Origin: Liolophura sinensis
Lineage: Eukaryota > Mollusca > Polyplacophora > Chitonida > Chitonidae
Assembly (NCBI RefSeq): GCF_032854445.1
Contig: NC_088302.1
Location: 39,500,191 to 39,564,190, forward strand
DNA length: 64,000 nucleotides
Direction: 5' to 3'
In this document: one piece after another, positions 1 to 12,725 of the stretch
Layout: each line of letters starts with the position of its first letter
Numbering within the stretch: the stretch's first letter is position 1
Program-made: the position numbers and the translations under genes
The notes under the pieces: generated by a model
What the model was told of the DNA's origin: nothing
The model's database searches: none
What the model saw: only the letters and a program-made list of their open reading frames with translations

Positions 1-382
1 AACAACGTGAGTGAGCAATGAATAGTTAGTCTGTCCACCCGGTGTCAAGATAATGGGCACAACACACCAAAACTCAGCATGCGACATGCGCTTGAATCAT
101 GTTGACCTGCTTCTGAAACTTTCATTCCAGCTTGTCATCCTCCATATAAATTAAATCACAACCAAAACTGATCCCCATTTGGATATCTTCATCATAGGTC
201 TAATATTGTTAGTAAACTGTTCATCTACTTCACTAGAATACTTCCTACTTTTATGGAATAGTACAGCCATGTTATACCAAAATATCCTTGGCAAGGCAAG
301 GGTTTTTGGCTAGACCGGAGCCCTGGAGAGATCCACTGACCTGGAGCAACTAACTGGAGGGTTTAGTGAGGTGAGGTACTGT

Positions 383-609
383 TTACAGATAGTGACTGTT
401 CAGCTGAGCGCAGCGCACAGCCAGCCGCGGGGAAGGATGTAGCCCATTACCCAGTAAGCCGTTGTCAGGGAAAGCTGGCGGTGGTACTGCAGCTACTGGT
501 ATGTTTGGAATCCGCCCGAAGTTAGGGTTCACAAACTTCGGGGGAAGGATGGTGACCGCCTCCACTCCATCTACACTGAACATGGAAGGGGTCTGTTCCT
601 CGTCCCCGC
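383..609 (-). CDS. candidate terminal exon of an unidentified minus-strand gene
   Basis: On the minus strand a pyrimidine-rich acceptor ending in TGGTTTCAG is followed by an open frame of about 75 codons that ends in TAA at 383-385. The peptide is rich in Pro, Asn and Gly (it contains GRIPNIPVAAVPPPAFPDNG) with well-spread codon use, so it looks like a low-complexity protein C-terminus. The first codon is split, so upstream exons must lie to the right. I cannot link it to ANKRD10 or any other family. Caution: the plus strand is also open here and ends in a good donor (CAG|GTAAGAG, about 640-647), so the strand is not certain. Confidence 0.4.
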
Positions 610-864
610 CTGAAACCAGTAGACAACAACATGACACACACAGGTAAGAGATTTATGACAGGGGTCTGAGACCAATACACTGACCCCTAATATCCCACCC
701 TGCCCCACATGGACTTTTTACCCTCCCACTGCACGCCCTTAGTGGGCCCCCCTTTGGTATGTTAACATCAAACCAGCTACAAACCTCTCACAACTCACTC
801 TACACACTACTGTAACACCGTTGACCAGTCTGCCAGTTGGGATCTTGGAAAGTTCTCAAATAAA

Positions 865-940
865 GATTTAACAGCTATGAATCATCAACTGCACACTTTT
901 CAGATTTAACAGCTATGAATCATCAACTGCACACTTTTCA
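865..940. repeat. perfect 38-bp tandem duplication
   Basis: Two adjacent identical 38-bp copies (865-902 and 903-940), each beginning GATTTAACAGCTATG. Identity suggests a recent slippage event. Apart from this, 650-1499 shows no supportable gene. A second, diverged duplication of about 37 bp lies near 1283-1355. Confidence 0.85.
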
Positions 941-1499
941 TCAAGAATCGGATTACAGCCTGATACACATGAAATCTCCCCCCACCCTCCCAATACCTCC
1001 CCTCAAAATAGTGCTACATCTGTTTTTCGCTAAAACAAAGGATATTTTCAAGACCAGACCTCTAAAAGTTCCAAAGTGCGAATGGAAGCAGCCTGTTTTT
1101 TCAAACTGTAGTCTGAACCTGGGGATACTTTCTCAAGACTTTAGTTAGTCATACTTTTCTGAACTTTTTTTAACCTTGTCTAGGTTACGCTGCCATAAAG
1201 CAATATCATTCACGAGAAAAGTTACAAAAAACTCATTTCCAAAATCTTGTAAAAGTTGGCCCTGAACATTAAGAAGTCTGATAGGTTTAAATTAGATTCA
1301 GTTTTCACGTCTTTGCCAAAGGTTTAATTTGGATTCAGTTTTCATCTCTTTGCCAATTGACATTCTCAAATAATACTATGTATTTTATTACTGTATCATA
1401 GTTCATTAAATATCCATAAAACACTTATTTTAAATTTATCATGATTTATTTCTATCTTCTTTGAAGATCTGTAACTGCTTTCACAAAACCCTCTTACCC

Positions 1500-1700
1500 T
1501 AATTCCTCAACCTTTTTGCAAATGAACCCAATGCAACTTTCAATGCAATTTATGCACTGAATTTAATTTATTTTAATTTTATTTTGGAGAAAAAAATAAA
1601 TTGGCTGGATCGGCCAAATTAAGGGCTTTACAAAAAGTCTAATTTATTAATATGTTTCAATAAACACCTTGCAAACATGTGAAAGGTTGAAGAATTGCAG
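1500..1700. mobile_element. MITE family B, copy 1
   Basis: About 200 bp bounded by imperfect inverted ends: the left end reads TAATTCCTCAACCTTTTTGC, the right end complements it (GGTTGAAGAATTGCAG). Related copies lie at 4111-4296 and 53171-53368 and share interior blocks such as CACCTTGCAAACATGTGAA. There is no coding capacity. It is called a non-autonomous DNA element because of the inverted ends and dispersion; the superfamily is unknown. Confidence 0.6.
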
Positions 1701-2495
1701 TAACTTTACACTGCACGCAACTACCATGGCAACCAGCAGTGTATTTACAGCATCACATTGTCATGGCAGTTACATGCTTGTAACATACGGGGTTCCTGAA
1801 AATGGGCCCTGGTTCACAAGTAACCCAACCGAAAGTTAATTAGATGACATACCAAGCACCAACTGCTATATCAGACAGATGATTATGTCTTGATCAGTTA
1901 TCTATAAAAATCTGTCCCTACTGCAAACAGTTATGCACCATATGTTGGTAAATTTAATTTGATTTTGAGAGTTTTCTTTCAAAACTGAGCAGTTTTTTCC
2001 ATGTTACCCTTCATAAGAGGCCATGATTACACCAAACAAAAAGACTTGTACACAGAAAAAAAAAGACTTTTTAAGTACACGTACCCAACTCTAGTCAATA
2101 GTGAAATGAAATGTCAACTATAAAAGTTTGAAACTATCCATGTCAGTATATCCTTGGATTGTAAGTTTGGTACCGCTGGTACTAGGGGAGACAAATACCC
2201 ATCCCTTGCAATTAAAACCCCAAAAACACGTTTTCTTGATGAAACTTGTGTCCAGGTGATAATAAACATATATTTGTATTGATTTGTAACTAAAACATTC
2301 AATGTCCACAGTCCATCTGCTAAGATCTAAGTCTGTGTGATGATGAGTATGAATGCTGTTTATAAATGGTTTGGCCATATACATTTTTTGCCTGGATTAT
2401 GCAATGCAATAATTACACCTAATTAATGTTGCAAGACATTTGCCAAAAAAAAAAATGCCATTCTAAGAGACTAGGCACAAAACAAACTGACGTGG
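1701..2495. other. non-coding stretch, nothing recognised
   Basis: AT-rich sequence without convincing exons. The open frames present are short, have no splice context and show no family resemblance. Confidence 0.5.
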
Positions 2496-2641
2496 TAAAT
2501 AACCTAAGATTTCCATTTTTGCACGACTGATCTTGAATTAGACTAGTATTTTCAGGTTTGTTTGGAACAAACCGTTACATTTTATGATATTTATTTGCCT
2601 CTATAATGCACTTTACCAGGCGAAATTTTAGGTCATTTAAT
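2496..2641. mobile_element. MITE family A, copy 1
   Basis: Short element whose right end reads CGAAATTTTAGGTCATTTAA and whose left end is its diverged complement (TAAATAACCTAAGATTTCC). The same ends and a similar interior recur at 12515-12725, 26795-27004 and 60815-60938. No coding capacity. Confidence 0.6.
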
Positions 2642-4110
2642 ACAGTGCTTAAAGTTGCATGCATGTGATAAAAGCCCTGTTATGTCTGGATTTGATAGCT
2701 GCATTGCTTTTGATCAGGCAACATCTCCAAAATGTACCAAATGTCCAAACATGTTCCGGACAGTGTAATCAAGAAAATTAAAAAGTCTTTAATGCACAAC
2801 TGTTTCTGAACTTCAATTGTAACCAGTATGTATGTATTCAATCCATTATTTCATTAAAATGTCTAACATATCAGTCTTGTTTTTATTTTATTCTTTCTTT
2901 AACCTACTTATATGACATAATTAAAGGTGAAAGTTTCATCATTTTTGTTCTCTACCATTTGTAATAAGAAAATTATCTGTTGAATATCAAGGTCAGATTT
3001 TGCTTAATTAATTAGGGGTCCATGCTAGTTCCTTGCAGGAAACCTCTGGACATTGTTTGGATTATTATCATTATTATTATTCTTAGTAAACTCAAAATTG
3101 AAATATCTCGAAAATTATCGAAGGCAGAAAAACCAAACTTTGAAGTCCTAATAGGGATCATATGAAGCAACTTTTGACGATTCGTGATGTTTTACCGGCC
3201 ACATGATATAGCAGCAATTTTGAATTTTATTGATAAGCCAAAAAAATCTTCTTCTCCAAAACAGCTAAACCTATCGACATAAACATTTTGTTCACAGTTT
3301 TTAGGCGGATCGCCCTAGCCAGAATGTACAAAACTTTTAGTTAGGTATGCAAATAAGGCCAAAACTAACCTATGGACATGGCTCAAAAGTAGGTCAATTT
3401 TTAAAACTGCTTAAAATCATAAAACAAACATGCTATCTGGTGCCCCTTGACATCACAATTATAAATCTACAAGAATCATTTTTGTACTTTGTGTGGTTTT
3501 CATGTTATGACCAAAAAAAAACACCAAAAATTTGACAAAACCGTCCTATGTTAATAACACGGGAGCTTCATGCTAGACTGCATGAAACCATAGACAGCAG
3601 TTTACGGTGGGAACTGGCCTCAGCTCTGCAACAATGTTTTCTTTCTGTCTTTTGTCCTCGCCCAGCAGTTGAAGATCAGAGCTGCCTAAATCTCTGTTTG
3701 TTTTGAGTACTTTGCCACTTATAAATGTTGCCTGGCAGTCTAGGGTTCAAATCCAAATCATTCCTTTTCGTTTTTTGTTTTTTTTTGTGTGTGTTTTTTT
3801 TCCATTATCATGAACTGTATAGACACCAGGCTGACAGTAGCGGTAAAAGACTAGTAGCGTGGACAAATGCAAAGCTGTTGGATAAAAGCTTTAATTAAAA
3901 TAATTTCTTCTAGATTAAACTGAAGCCGAAAACTAGAATGCACTTTTATATTTTTCAGCACTCAACAGATTAATTTAGGTGGAAATAATTATTCAGCTCA
4001 AAACAAAGGAATTAATTTGAGCAGTTATGTATTTGTTCAACCCTGATTATCTACGGTTGAAAGAAGATTGCAGGAAAAAAATATGGAATTACCAACCTAA
4101 TACCATATGG
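2642..4110. other. non-coding stretch with a weak tRNA-like B box
   Basis: No gene is visible. GGGTTCAAATCC near 3742-3755 matches a pol III B box and could be a decayed SINE head, but no matching A box or tail is clear. Confidence 0.3.
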
Positions 4111-4296
4111 AATTATCAACCTTTTTGCAAGAGCAAATCTCTGTGCAATTTATGCATGTTTTGAATTTAATTTTGAAGACAAAACTACAATGGTTCACTT
4201 AGCCAATGTCAGGACTTATAAGTCTACACAAAATAATGCCCTCAGAATTTGCATGAATAAAAACCTTGCAAACGTGCGAAGGTTGAAGAATTACAG
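4111..4296. mobile_element. MITE family B, copy 2
   Basis: Left end AATTATCAACCTTTTTGC, right end GGTTGAAGAATTACAG, inverted relative to each other. The interior, including ATGCATG...TTTGAATTTAATTTT, matches the 1500-1700 copy. Confidence 0.6.
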
Positions 4297-4784
4297 CAAA
4301 TAAGAGGTAAATGATCAGTGACAGTAGAAGATACAGGTGTAGCTGTCTAACAAAGAACACTACATGCTGATATGAGCAGAAAAAAAGGACAACCAGGATG
4401 ATGGTGGCGAAAATAAAGTGTCGAAATACCTCGGCATACTGAAATCTTTGTTTTTTGGAGTTACACTACTTTTGTATTAGGTAGAACTTTAGAATTTAAG
4501 AGCCATTCATTCATGCACAGATCTCTAGTCTCTAGGAATTCTTTTGAACACAAGTTTCTGACAAATGAAGGACTTCAGACGACGCCATTTTCAGTCTGTC
4601 AATAACTTTATACGACAACTTTTACTGAACTCTGCCTGGAGTCTTTGCTTTAAAAGTAATTCTGCTAAAAAATGGTCAATTCAGAGCAATATCATAAGGA
4701 TTGATTATCCCATTAACAGGGAAAGTAGCAAATCATGTTTAAATAGGAAAGTATTTAAATTGTTATTTATTTATGCGCACTGTC

Positions 4785-6345
4785 ATTCGTCCACTCAAAA
4801 CAGCAAAGCATGAAGTCATTGATCCACTCAAAACAGTGGAGTACAAAGTCATCTGTCAATTCAAAACAGTGGAGTATTATTTGTTCATTTAAAAAAAACA
4901 GAGTATGCAGTCCACGCGGCAATTTAAAACAGAGTATGAAGTCATTCGCCAATTTATAAGAATAGATCATGACATTGTCATTTCATAACAAGAGTACAGT
5001 CATTCTTCAATTCATAACAACAGTAGTCATTCTTCAATCCATAAAAAGAGTACAGTCATTCTTCAATCCATAACAAGAGTACAGTCATTCTTCAATCCAT
5101 AACAACAGTACAGTCATTCTTCAATCCATAACAAGAGTACAGTCATTCTTCAATTCATAACAACAGTACAGTCATTCTTCAATTCATAACAACAGTACAG
5201 TCATTCTTCAATCCATAACAACAGTACAGTCATTCTTCAATCCATAACAAGAGTAGTCATTCTTCAATCATTCTTCAATCCATAACAAGAGTACAGCCAT
5301 TCTTCAATTCATAACAACAGTACAGTCATTCTTCAATTCATAACAACAGTACAGTCATTCTTCAATCCATAACAAGAGTACAGTCATTCTTCAATCCATA
5401 ACAAGAGCACAGTCATTCTTCAATTCATAACAAGAGTACAGTCATTCTTCAATTCATAACAACAGTACAGTAATTCTTCAATCCATAACAATAGTACAGT
5501 CATTCTTCAATCCATAACAACAGTACAGTCATTCTTCAATCCATAACAACAGTACAGTCATTCTTCAATCCATAACAACAGTACAGTCATTCTTCAATTC
5601 ATAACAAGAGTACAGTCATTCTTCAATTCATAACAACAGTACAGTCATTCTTCAATCCATAACAAGAGTACAGTCATTCTTCAATTCATAACAAGAGTAC
5701 AGTCATTCTTCAATTCATAACAAGAGTACAGTCATTCTTCAATTCATAACAAGAGTACAGTCATTCTTCAATTCATAACAACAGTACAGTAATTCTTCAA
5801 TCCATAACAATAGTACAGTCATTCTTCAATCCATAACAACAGTACAGTCATTCTTCAATCCATAACAACAGTACAGTCATTCTTCAATCCATAACAAGAG
5901 TACAGTCATTCTTCAATTCATAACAAGAGTACAGTCATTCTTCAATTCATAACAACAGTACAGTCATTCTTCAATCCATAACAACAGTACAGTCATTCTT
6001 CAATCCATAACAAGAGTAGTCATTCTTCAATCATTCTTCAATCCATAACAAGAGTACAGCCATTCTTCAATTCATAACAAGAGTACAGTCATTCTTCAAT
6101 TCATAACAAGAGTACAGTCATTCTTCAATCCATAACAAGAGTACAGTCATTCTTCAATCCATAACAAGAGCACAGTCATTCTTCAATTCATAACAAGAGT
6201 ACAGTCATTCTTCAATTCATAGCAAGAGTACAGTCATTCTTCAATCCATAACAAGAACACAGTCATTCTTCAATTCATAACAAGAGTACAGTCATTCTTC
6301 AATCCATAACAAGAGTACAGTCACTCTTTACTTTATAACAATAGA
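4785..6345. repeat. 29-bp satellite array with higher-order structure
   Basis: From about 4969 the sequence is a head-to-tail array of a 29-bp unit (AACAACAGTACAGTCATTC followed by TTCAATCCAT), roughly 45 copies. Degenerate related units lead in from about 4785 and trail off after 6310. Units alternate AACAAC/AACAAG and CAATCCAT/CAATTCAT. Rare variants recur at long range: a unit with TAATTCTTC at 5471 and 5790 (319 bp, exactly 11 units) and a truncated double unit at about 5251 and 6013. The array has therefore grown by block duplication as well as single-unit slippage. The repeats are contiguous, without unique spacers. Confidence 0.95.
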
Positions 6346-8872
6346 GTATAAAGTCATTAGTCAATTTCGAACAAAATATAAAGTCAATGAAACGAACAGA
6401 TTACGAATTCAATCGTTAATTTAAAATGACAGAGTCTGAAGAGTCATTCATCAACTCACAAAAAGGGAGTATGGAGTTATTTTCCCACTTTGAAAAGGAT
6501 TGAGCACAAGGTGTAAATATTTTCGATGTTGAATCCAACAAGATACATTATATTTGAGATGTATTAACAAAGAGTCATAAATTAAAAAAAAAAAAACTAT
6601 AATATGAAGCGCATCAGTAAAACAGAAAATTGAGAAATAGGGGATTGAGAGAATAGTAAACATATACTTGATAAGGAAGCAATAATGGTGTTTAAGAAAA
6701 CTGAAGATTCTTGCAAAGGGCTTTGACAGACTGAGGACATTTGAATTAATAACTGGTAAGTTTGTTTTAAGGCAGTATTTACTGTTCAGTGTAGAATCCC
6801 AACTGGCAGCAAACCTGAAAATTAAAAACATTAGGAAAAGTTAAACATTCTGTTCTTTCTGAAAACTATAGAGCAGTTTTCTTGATGTTTTTCAAACAAA
6901 CAATGGATTTTACCATATCTTCATTATTAAACTAAAATATATTCTAACAGCACGAAAAGAAAGAGATAAAACAATTTATTTTTTCCCCTCAACCAACAAA
7001 GCTTTATCTGTTATGTAGGTATTTAGCCTTATGTAAATTTGCATGTCAACATTGAAGAAAACAAACTATAGTTTTCAGAGAACTCAATTGCTTAAGAAGT
7101 ATTACTTAACTTACACATGTGTTTATTAAAAACATAAGTCATAGAGTTGTTCTTAAATAGAGACACAAGTAACCTGTTCTTTCCCAGAAAAAAAAATTAT
7201 TTCGCCCTTACAAGAAAATAACGAGGTAGCTTCACACCAATAGCCAAATACTAACCAGGACTTGAACACAAGCAGTGTGGGAAATTTAAGAGTAAATATA
7301 AGATGTATTTTTTTTTTTCACTTTTTAACAAAAAAAGATGAAAACTTTCAACAGTTGATCTCTAAATGTAATGTTAAAAAAAGAAAATAGGAAATAAAAT
7401 AAAATGATTTCTAAATTGTATTTTATAATTTGTATCTTATAATTTATAAGATATTATGGCACTACATATTTAAAAAGATTTCTTAAAAACAAAATCCACT
7501 TAAGAATTACACAGTGTAAGTTTACCCGTTCAGGTACATTTGCTGTAAAATGTAAGCTTCTGGAGTTCAAAAAGAGAAAAAACATCTCTAATGAAAAGAA
7601 ATCAAATGACATATTCATGAGAAATCAATTTGTGAAAAGCAATAAATCTGAGGTCATATTTTCATATCCATAGTTTTGGAGTTTCCTGTACATATCACAG
7701 TTTGAATTAGAGCCCAAATGGTGAACACAGCTTGTTCAAAAACCAAATTTGAATTTGAAATAAAATACTACAGGTATTGTTTGCCAACCAAACTTTGCAC
7801 TGGCGATGTTAGACAAACCATTTAACATTTCTAGTCAATGGATTATCCATTTCAGAAGTAATCCATAGCTTAAGTTTATGTTGACAAGGAAAAAGCATTG
7901 AAATCTACTACAAATTTAGAAGAAGACACTCCATATCATTAATATTACACTTTATTCATTACATAAAAAACTAAAAAATTTCGAGGCACCTCGCAAAAGG
8001 GAGATAAATCCAAAATGACAGCTCATTTATAAGATTTTGCTGTTTTCAAGTCCATGGCAATGTTGGCAATTGTCAAAGCAATCTCAGTTATTTACTTCAG
8101 TCTTTTTAACAACTTGATCGCTGCTTACTTCTAACCACACCCCCAATACCACCCCACCCCTTTCCCAATCCTGACAGCTACAATCTATAATGCCCAGTGA
8201 GCTCAGTCAAGTTAAGGCCTACTAAGACAGAAAGTATATTCACTAGGCTGTGTCTTCCCAGCTCTCATACAAATCTCCATCCTTGTCGTGTAACATCAAA
8301 GACTGAGCGATCATGCAGACTGATCAGAAGTGTCTGATCAGAGAGGTGTGGGATTCTTACAGCTTTGCTGATCATGGTCATCGGGACATCACAGCTTGCA
8401 ATTTCGGCCATCGAGTCACTGAGCGATAAGATGTCTTATAGAATCCAGTGTTACCTTCGTCATCATAAGCTTTTTGTGTAATCATTGGAATTATCCCAAC
8501 AGCATACTGATGGTTTCTTCCAATTGGTTTATTTCTTCAGTTGAACATTTGATGGCTTCTTCCAATTCATCTATAGCCTCAACAGAACTTTTGATGGTTT
8601 CCTCGAAGACATCGTTTCAGCTCTAGGTTTATCCTGATACCTCTGCTTTGTACTTTTGTTTTCCAACACGTCTTCAACATTTCATATTTGTTCCATTGAA
8701 ACTATCATATTTTAACGCATAATTTCAGGATGTGTTCCCTAAATAACGCTGATGGTTTTATGATCATGGTGAATAAGCAGCTGAGGTGTATAGGCAGCTT
8801 GGTGATCTTGATCGCAAATCAATTGACAGACACATCTCAGCAGCCAGAATTCTCGCGAGGTCAAAGGTCATC
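6346..8872. other. non-coding stretch, nothing recognised
   Basis: AT-rich sequence. A minus-strand frame at 6451-6831 follows a possible acceptor (TTTTAATTTTCAG) but lacks a clear donor and any family signal, so I do not call it a gene. Confidence 0.4.
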
Positions 8873-9036
8873 TCACATAAAAGCCCAGGTTTGGTATATG
8901 CCCCCGCAAGTTGGATTCGTCTCAGTCACGCGGGGTAGGGACAGGGGCTCAGTGGAAATGGACAGAACAGCCGTGTACGAACTGAGAACATCGCTCTCTC
9001 TATCCCAGTCTATGCTGACATGATGGCCCTCCGGGT
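8873..9036 (-). CDS. candidate exon, unidentified minus-strand gene
   Basis: A good acceptor (ATCTTTCACTGCAG) on the minus strand precedes about 54 open codons (ADPEGHHVSIDWDRESD and onward) ending at a TGA at 8873-8875. A GTGAGA just before the stop could act as a donor instead, making this an internal exon. The peptide has natural composition but I recognise no family. It could belong to the same gene as 383-609, or be an alternative 3' exon of the ankyrin gene upstream; neither is shown. Confidence 0.3.
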
Positions 9037-9040
9037 CTGC

Positions 9041-12000
9041 AGTGAAAGATGTCAGCCAACATATGTACACATCAGAATGCCACGCCCAATTCCCAACATC
9101 TACAAAGCTTAATCTCACATGAATTCTCGTAAACAGAAGCTGCAGTGTCCAGTCTGAAGGCTGCAGGTTAGTTTGACCGCCTGTATTTATTCATTATTCA
9201 CACTCCTGAACTATTCACTACATTATCTCTCTAGCCACTGGTTCCCTTAGGGTACCTGTTTTCCCAGCCATCTTTATAACCACCCCACATACACTGTGCT
9301 ACCCTGATTTTATTCTTATCAAAGTCTATATCACCATGGTCTGGAATGGCAATACACAAGGCTTTAGAGGTCAAAACAAAACAATAAACACAACTACCAC
9401 ATTTGATCACTCGTTAACAGATTAGTGTACATGTTCAAAGTGTGACATATTCATACAGCCTTAAGCTGCAAGCTATGTACATGTACGTTCAGACCTATAA
9501 TTTACCTGCTTGTGCGCTTAGAGGTATTCTTATATCTCTATACTGATACTAAGGTGAATAAAATACCACAACTGTACACTAAACTACACTGTCGGAATGT
9601 CCTATGAGAAAAAGTCTTCGCCTGTATAAAGCTGCAGTAATCATGATGTTGATTTATTATATCAAATATTTTTTCCACTTTGCACAGCCTGTGGAAACTG
9701 AACTGTGCAATCGAAATGTAAAATCTGACATCCTTACTTGTTTAATCGTCACATAAATATACACTTAGGAATTTGACTGAACATTCAAGTCATTAAATGT
9801 ACCATTATTAAATGAAACTCTCCAAAAAGACTTTTCACGTGAGCACTTATACTTTAACATAATTTCAGAAAAGGGAATTGGTATACTGAAGATCTGCACA
9901 CATTATTATAGACTGTATATATGAATTTGGTTCATCTTTGATTAGACACAATCTGATTGTTCATTTGTTGTTTAATGGCATGATTGGCTACAAAATTTTA
10001 AAATATGAAATATATGCTTTTACTATATAAAGAAAATGCAGTAACAATCAGCTCACATATTTTTTGAATTTAATCTTTCTAGGTGTATTTTCATCACCAC
10101 TTGACAATACGGCCTACATGTATATTGTCTTACTACAGCAAGTTATGAGTGCTAATTTAGTATTACAAAACGTAGCGATTTCATCATATCATCTGAGAGA
10201 ATGAGTCACCATCTGTGCTTTTTGTTAAGTTATCCAAAATGGTATGTATTCCTATGACATGCTCCACCAAAAAATCAAGAACAGAGTGTTGAAAATTCTT
10301 GTAACAACTTCATGGTACACAAACGTCAACGCAAATATCAGTATTTTGTAATCTTACATCAAACTGTGAGCACAGTCTGAACATGTACATTTATGCTGTA
10401 GGGTGTGACTCAAACTGTGGCTCACTCATGAAAAACTGAGTCATTTTGTCTACATTTTTCACACATTGCCATTACAGACTCAGGTGACTATACAGCTGAA
10501 AGAGAAGTCAACTTGAAATTATGAAGCCAAAAAATGATAAAACAAAAACATGATATAAACTATCTAGAAGAAGAAAAAATTAGAAAACTATTTATTCATA
10601 AGGGAAAATGAGGATGATAAGATGAGTGGGTAAAACAATTAAATGGTACTAAACAAAATTTTAAAATATGTGTAAAAATTTTGACACATCAAAAAACCTG
10701 CATAAAAAAAAAATTGTGCTGAAAAGTTGTTCCAAGTTTTAATGCTAGATATGAAGTGAAAGTAACCAGTAATCCAGTCTGGTAGACTTTAGTTAGATTC
10801 TTCAAATATTTAAGTTTACAATGCGTGGGCTTTTTTGTTAATTTGAGTCATTTTGGAAGGAAATCTATCATTTAAAATTATAGATAATACATGTACCAAT
10901 ACCATTTTGTGGTATTTTTTAGTAAATTTAATACACGAAATTAATCACTAAATGGAAAGAGTAAACACAAAGAACAATTTTTTGGTGAAAAATGGTGTGA
11001 TGTCCAAAGTTCAAATAACTGCTTCATTTATTGCACTTTATCATCCAAGGTCATGATTTCCAACTGTATGTATGTGTATGGCTGGGCAGAGTTACACACC
11101 TGTTACTGGTAATGTCAAGCTAAAGGAATAAAACACAAGAGTTCAAACACAAGTGGTGTAAGAAATTTTCCCTGCTCTGACACATGTTTGTATGTACCTG
11201 TACATTATAACATTGTAAATTTTAAGATATTGGCCAGTTTTTCAAGACCATGTCAAAGAACTGCCAGATCAAAAAAAGGTGGCAAGAAAGGCATAAGTAT
11301 GAAAATTACTACAAATACTAACTTCAAAAGTAAACTATAAAAAAAAATAAACTGAATATTCTCTAATAAAGAGACAAACATGCTGGAAAATATTAAATAT
11401 CTATATTTTCATTTGCTAAGGAGTTAAACACAGCCAATGCATTACTACAAAGTTCACCTCTTATTTTGCCAATAAGGGCATATTTTCTTAAATTTCGTTT
11501 GATAACTTTTTTTTTCTTAAATTTTGTTTGATGTACAGTGCCTATTGCATGTCAGAGTAGGTAAAATATTCAATGTTTATAGAATCAAAAGTCTTGAGTT
11601 ATTTGAAAAATCAAAACTGGGGACTGGGTTGGTGCAAAGAAACAAACATAAGAAAAAATGTCTATTAAATTAAATTTGATGAAAACTCAGTAAAAAGAAA
11701 ACAAAGTAAAAAGATGAATCATTTGTCATGAACACTGATGAGTAATGATATTGCTAACAATGCGATGAGATGAAAATGAAATGAATGACTGATTTCACAC
11801 ATGACGTAAAAATAAATAAAACTACAATATGTGGGAATGGTATAAAAAAAAAAAGAATAAAACCCAACAGCAATTTAAAACAAATGACAAGTTTAAGAAA
11901 TATGATTTAAATAATAAAAACAAGAGCTAAAATACCCATCACATATATTTCCAGTTATTATAACGCATTGCCACAGATCCACTTGACTCTCTTTCAGAAA

Positions 12001-12514
12001 TATCTTGTGTATGTAAAACCCAAAAAAGCTTTGAACTGAAAAACCCAAGACCTTTATGGAGGTTGTTTCAAAAACGAAGCTGATTTTAAAGAGCTTAAGA
12101 CCTAACCTGATTTTTACAACATTTTTAAACAGTTGCTTGTAGCAGGATGTTACTACCATGACAATTCTCATTACGCGTTTGACTGAATGACTCAGTTATT
12201 GTCCACTGATTTAGGTTCAAGGTTTGACTGGCTCTTACATATCTCAACATTACACTGTATACCACTTATATTATTGGAAATAAAGAGGTTAGTCACTTGA
12301 CAAAGATCCTGGCAAGAGGGTTGAAAGCTTATGAAACCTTTTACATGGTGATCCCTCGACCTCTTTATCCTTATGATTTGATGGTTTTTGTTTAAACTCA
12401 AGTCCACATTTTATCACATTTTTATGTTTCATGTGAGAGTCATCATTACACTGCTTAGATAGTTGTGATTTAGAGCATGCTAAGTGAACTCAAAAATCAT
12501 CACATTAGGTACCC
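9041..12514. other. long AT-rich non-coding stretch
   Basis: No exon with both family resemblance and splice context was found. Many A and T homopolymers are present. Confidence 0.5.
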
Positions 12515-12725
12515 TAAATGACCATATATTTCGTCCAAGACTAACTTACCCATTATTCCTGATTCTACGACTTCTATTGATTTTAGAAGGTTGTTTGAAG
12601 GTTTGCTTGGAACGAGGGATGATTTTCTACTGGAAAATTGTAAATTTCAGCACCAAAAATAATATTTTGTGACATTTATTTGCTCTTAAAAATGCACTTT
12701 TGTGGGTGAAATTTTAGGTCATTTA
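12515..12725. mobile_element. MITE family A, copy 2
   Basis: Left end TAAATGACCATATATTTCG, right end GAAATTTTAGGTCATTTAG, inverted. The interior resembles 26795-27004 (blocks TTGATTTTAGAA and TCTACTGGA.AAATTGTAAAT). Confidence 0.7.

Noticed and set aside
4969-6345. Possible CRISPR-like array
   Set aside because: Units are contiguous without unique spacers and the context is a eukaryotic genome. It is a satellite.
6451-6831. 126-codon minus-strand frame
   Set aside because: Preceded by a fair acceptor, but AT-rich, mostly low-complexity hydrophobic sequence, no donor and no family.
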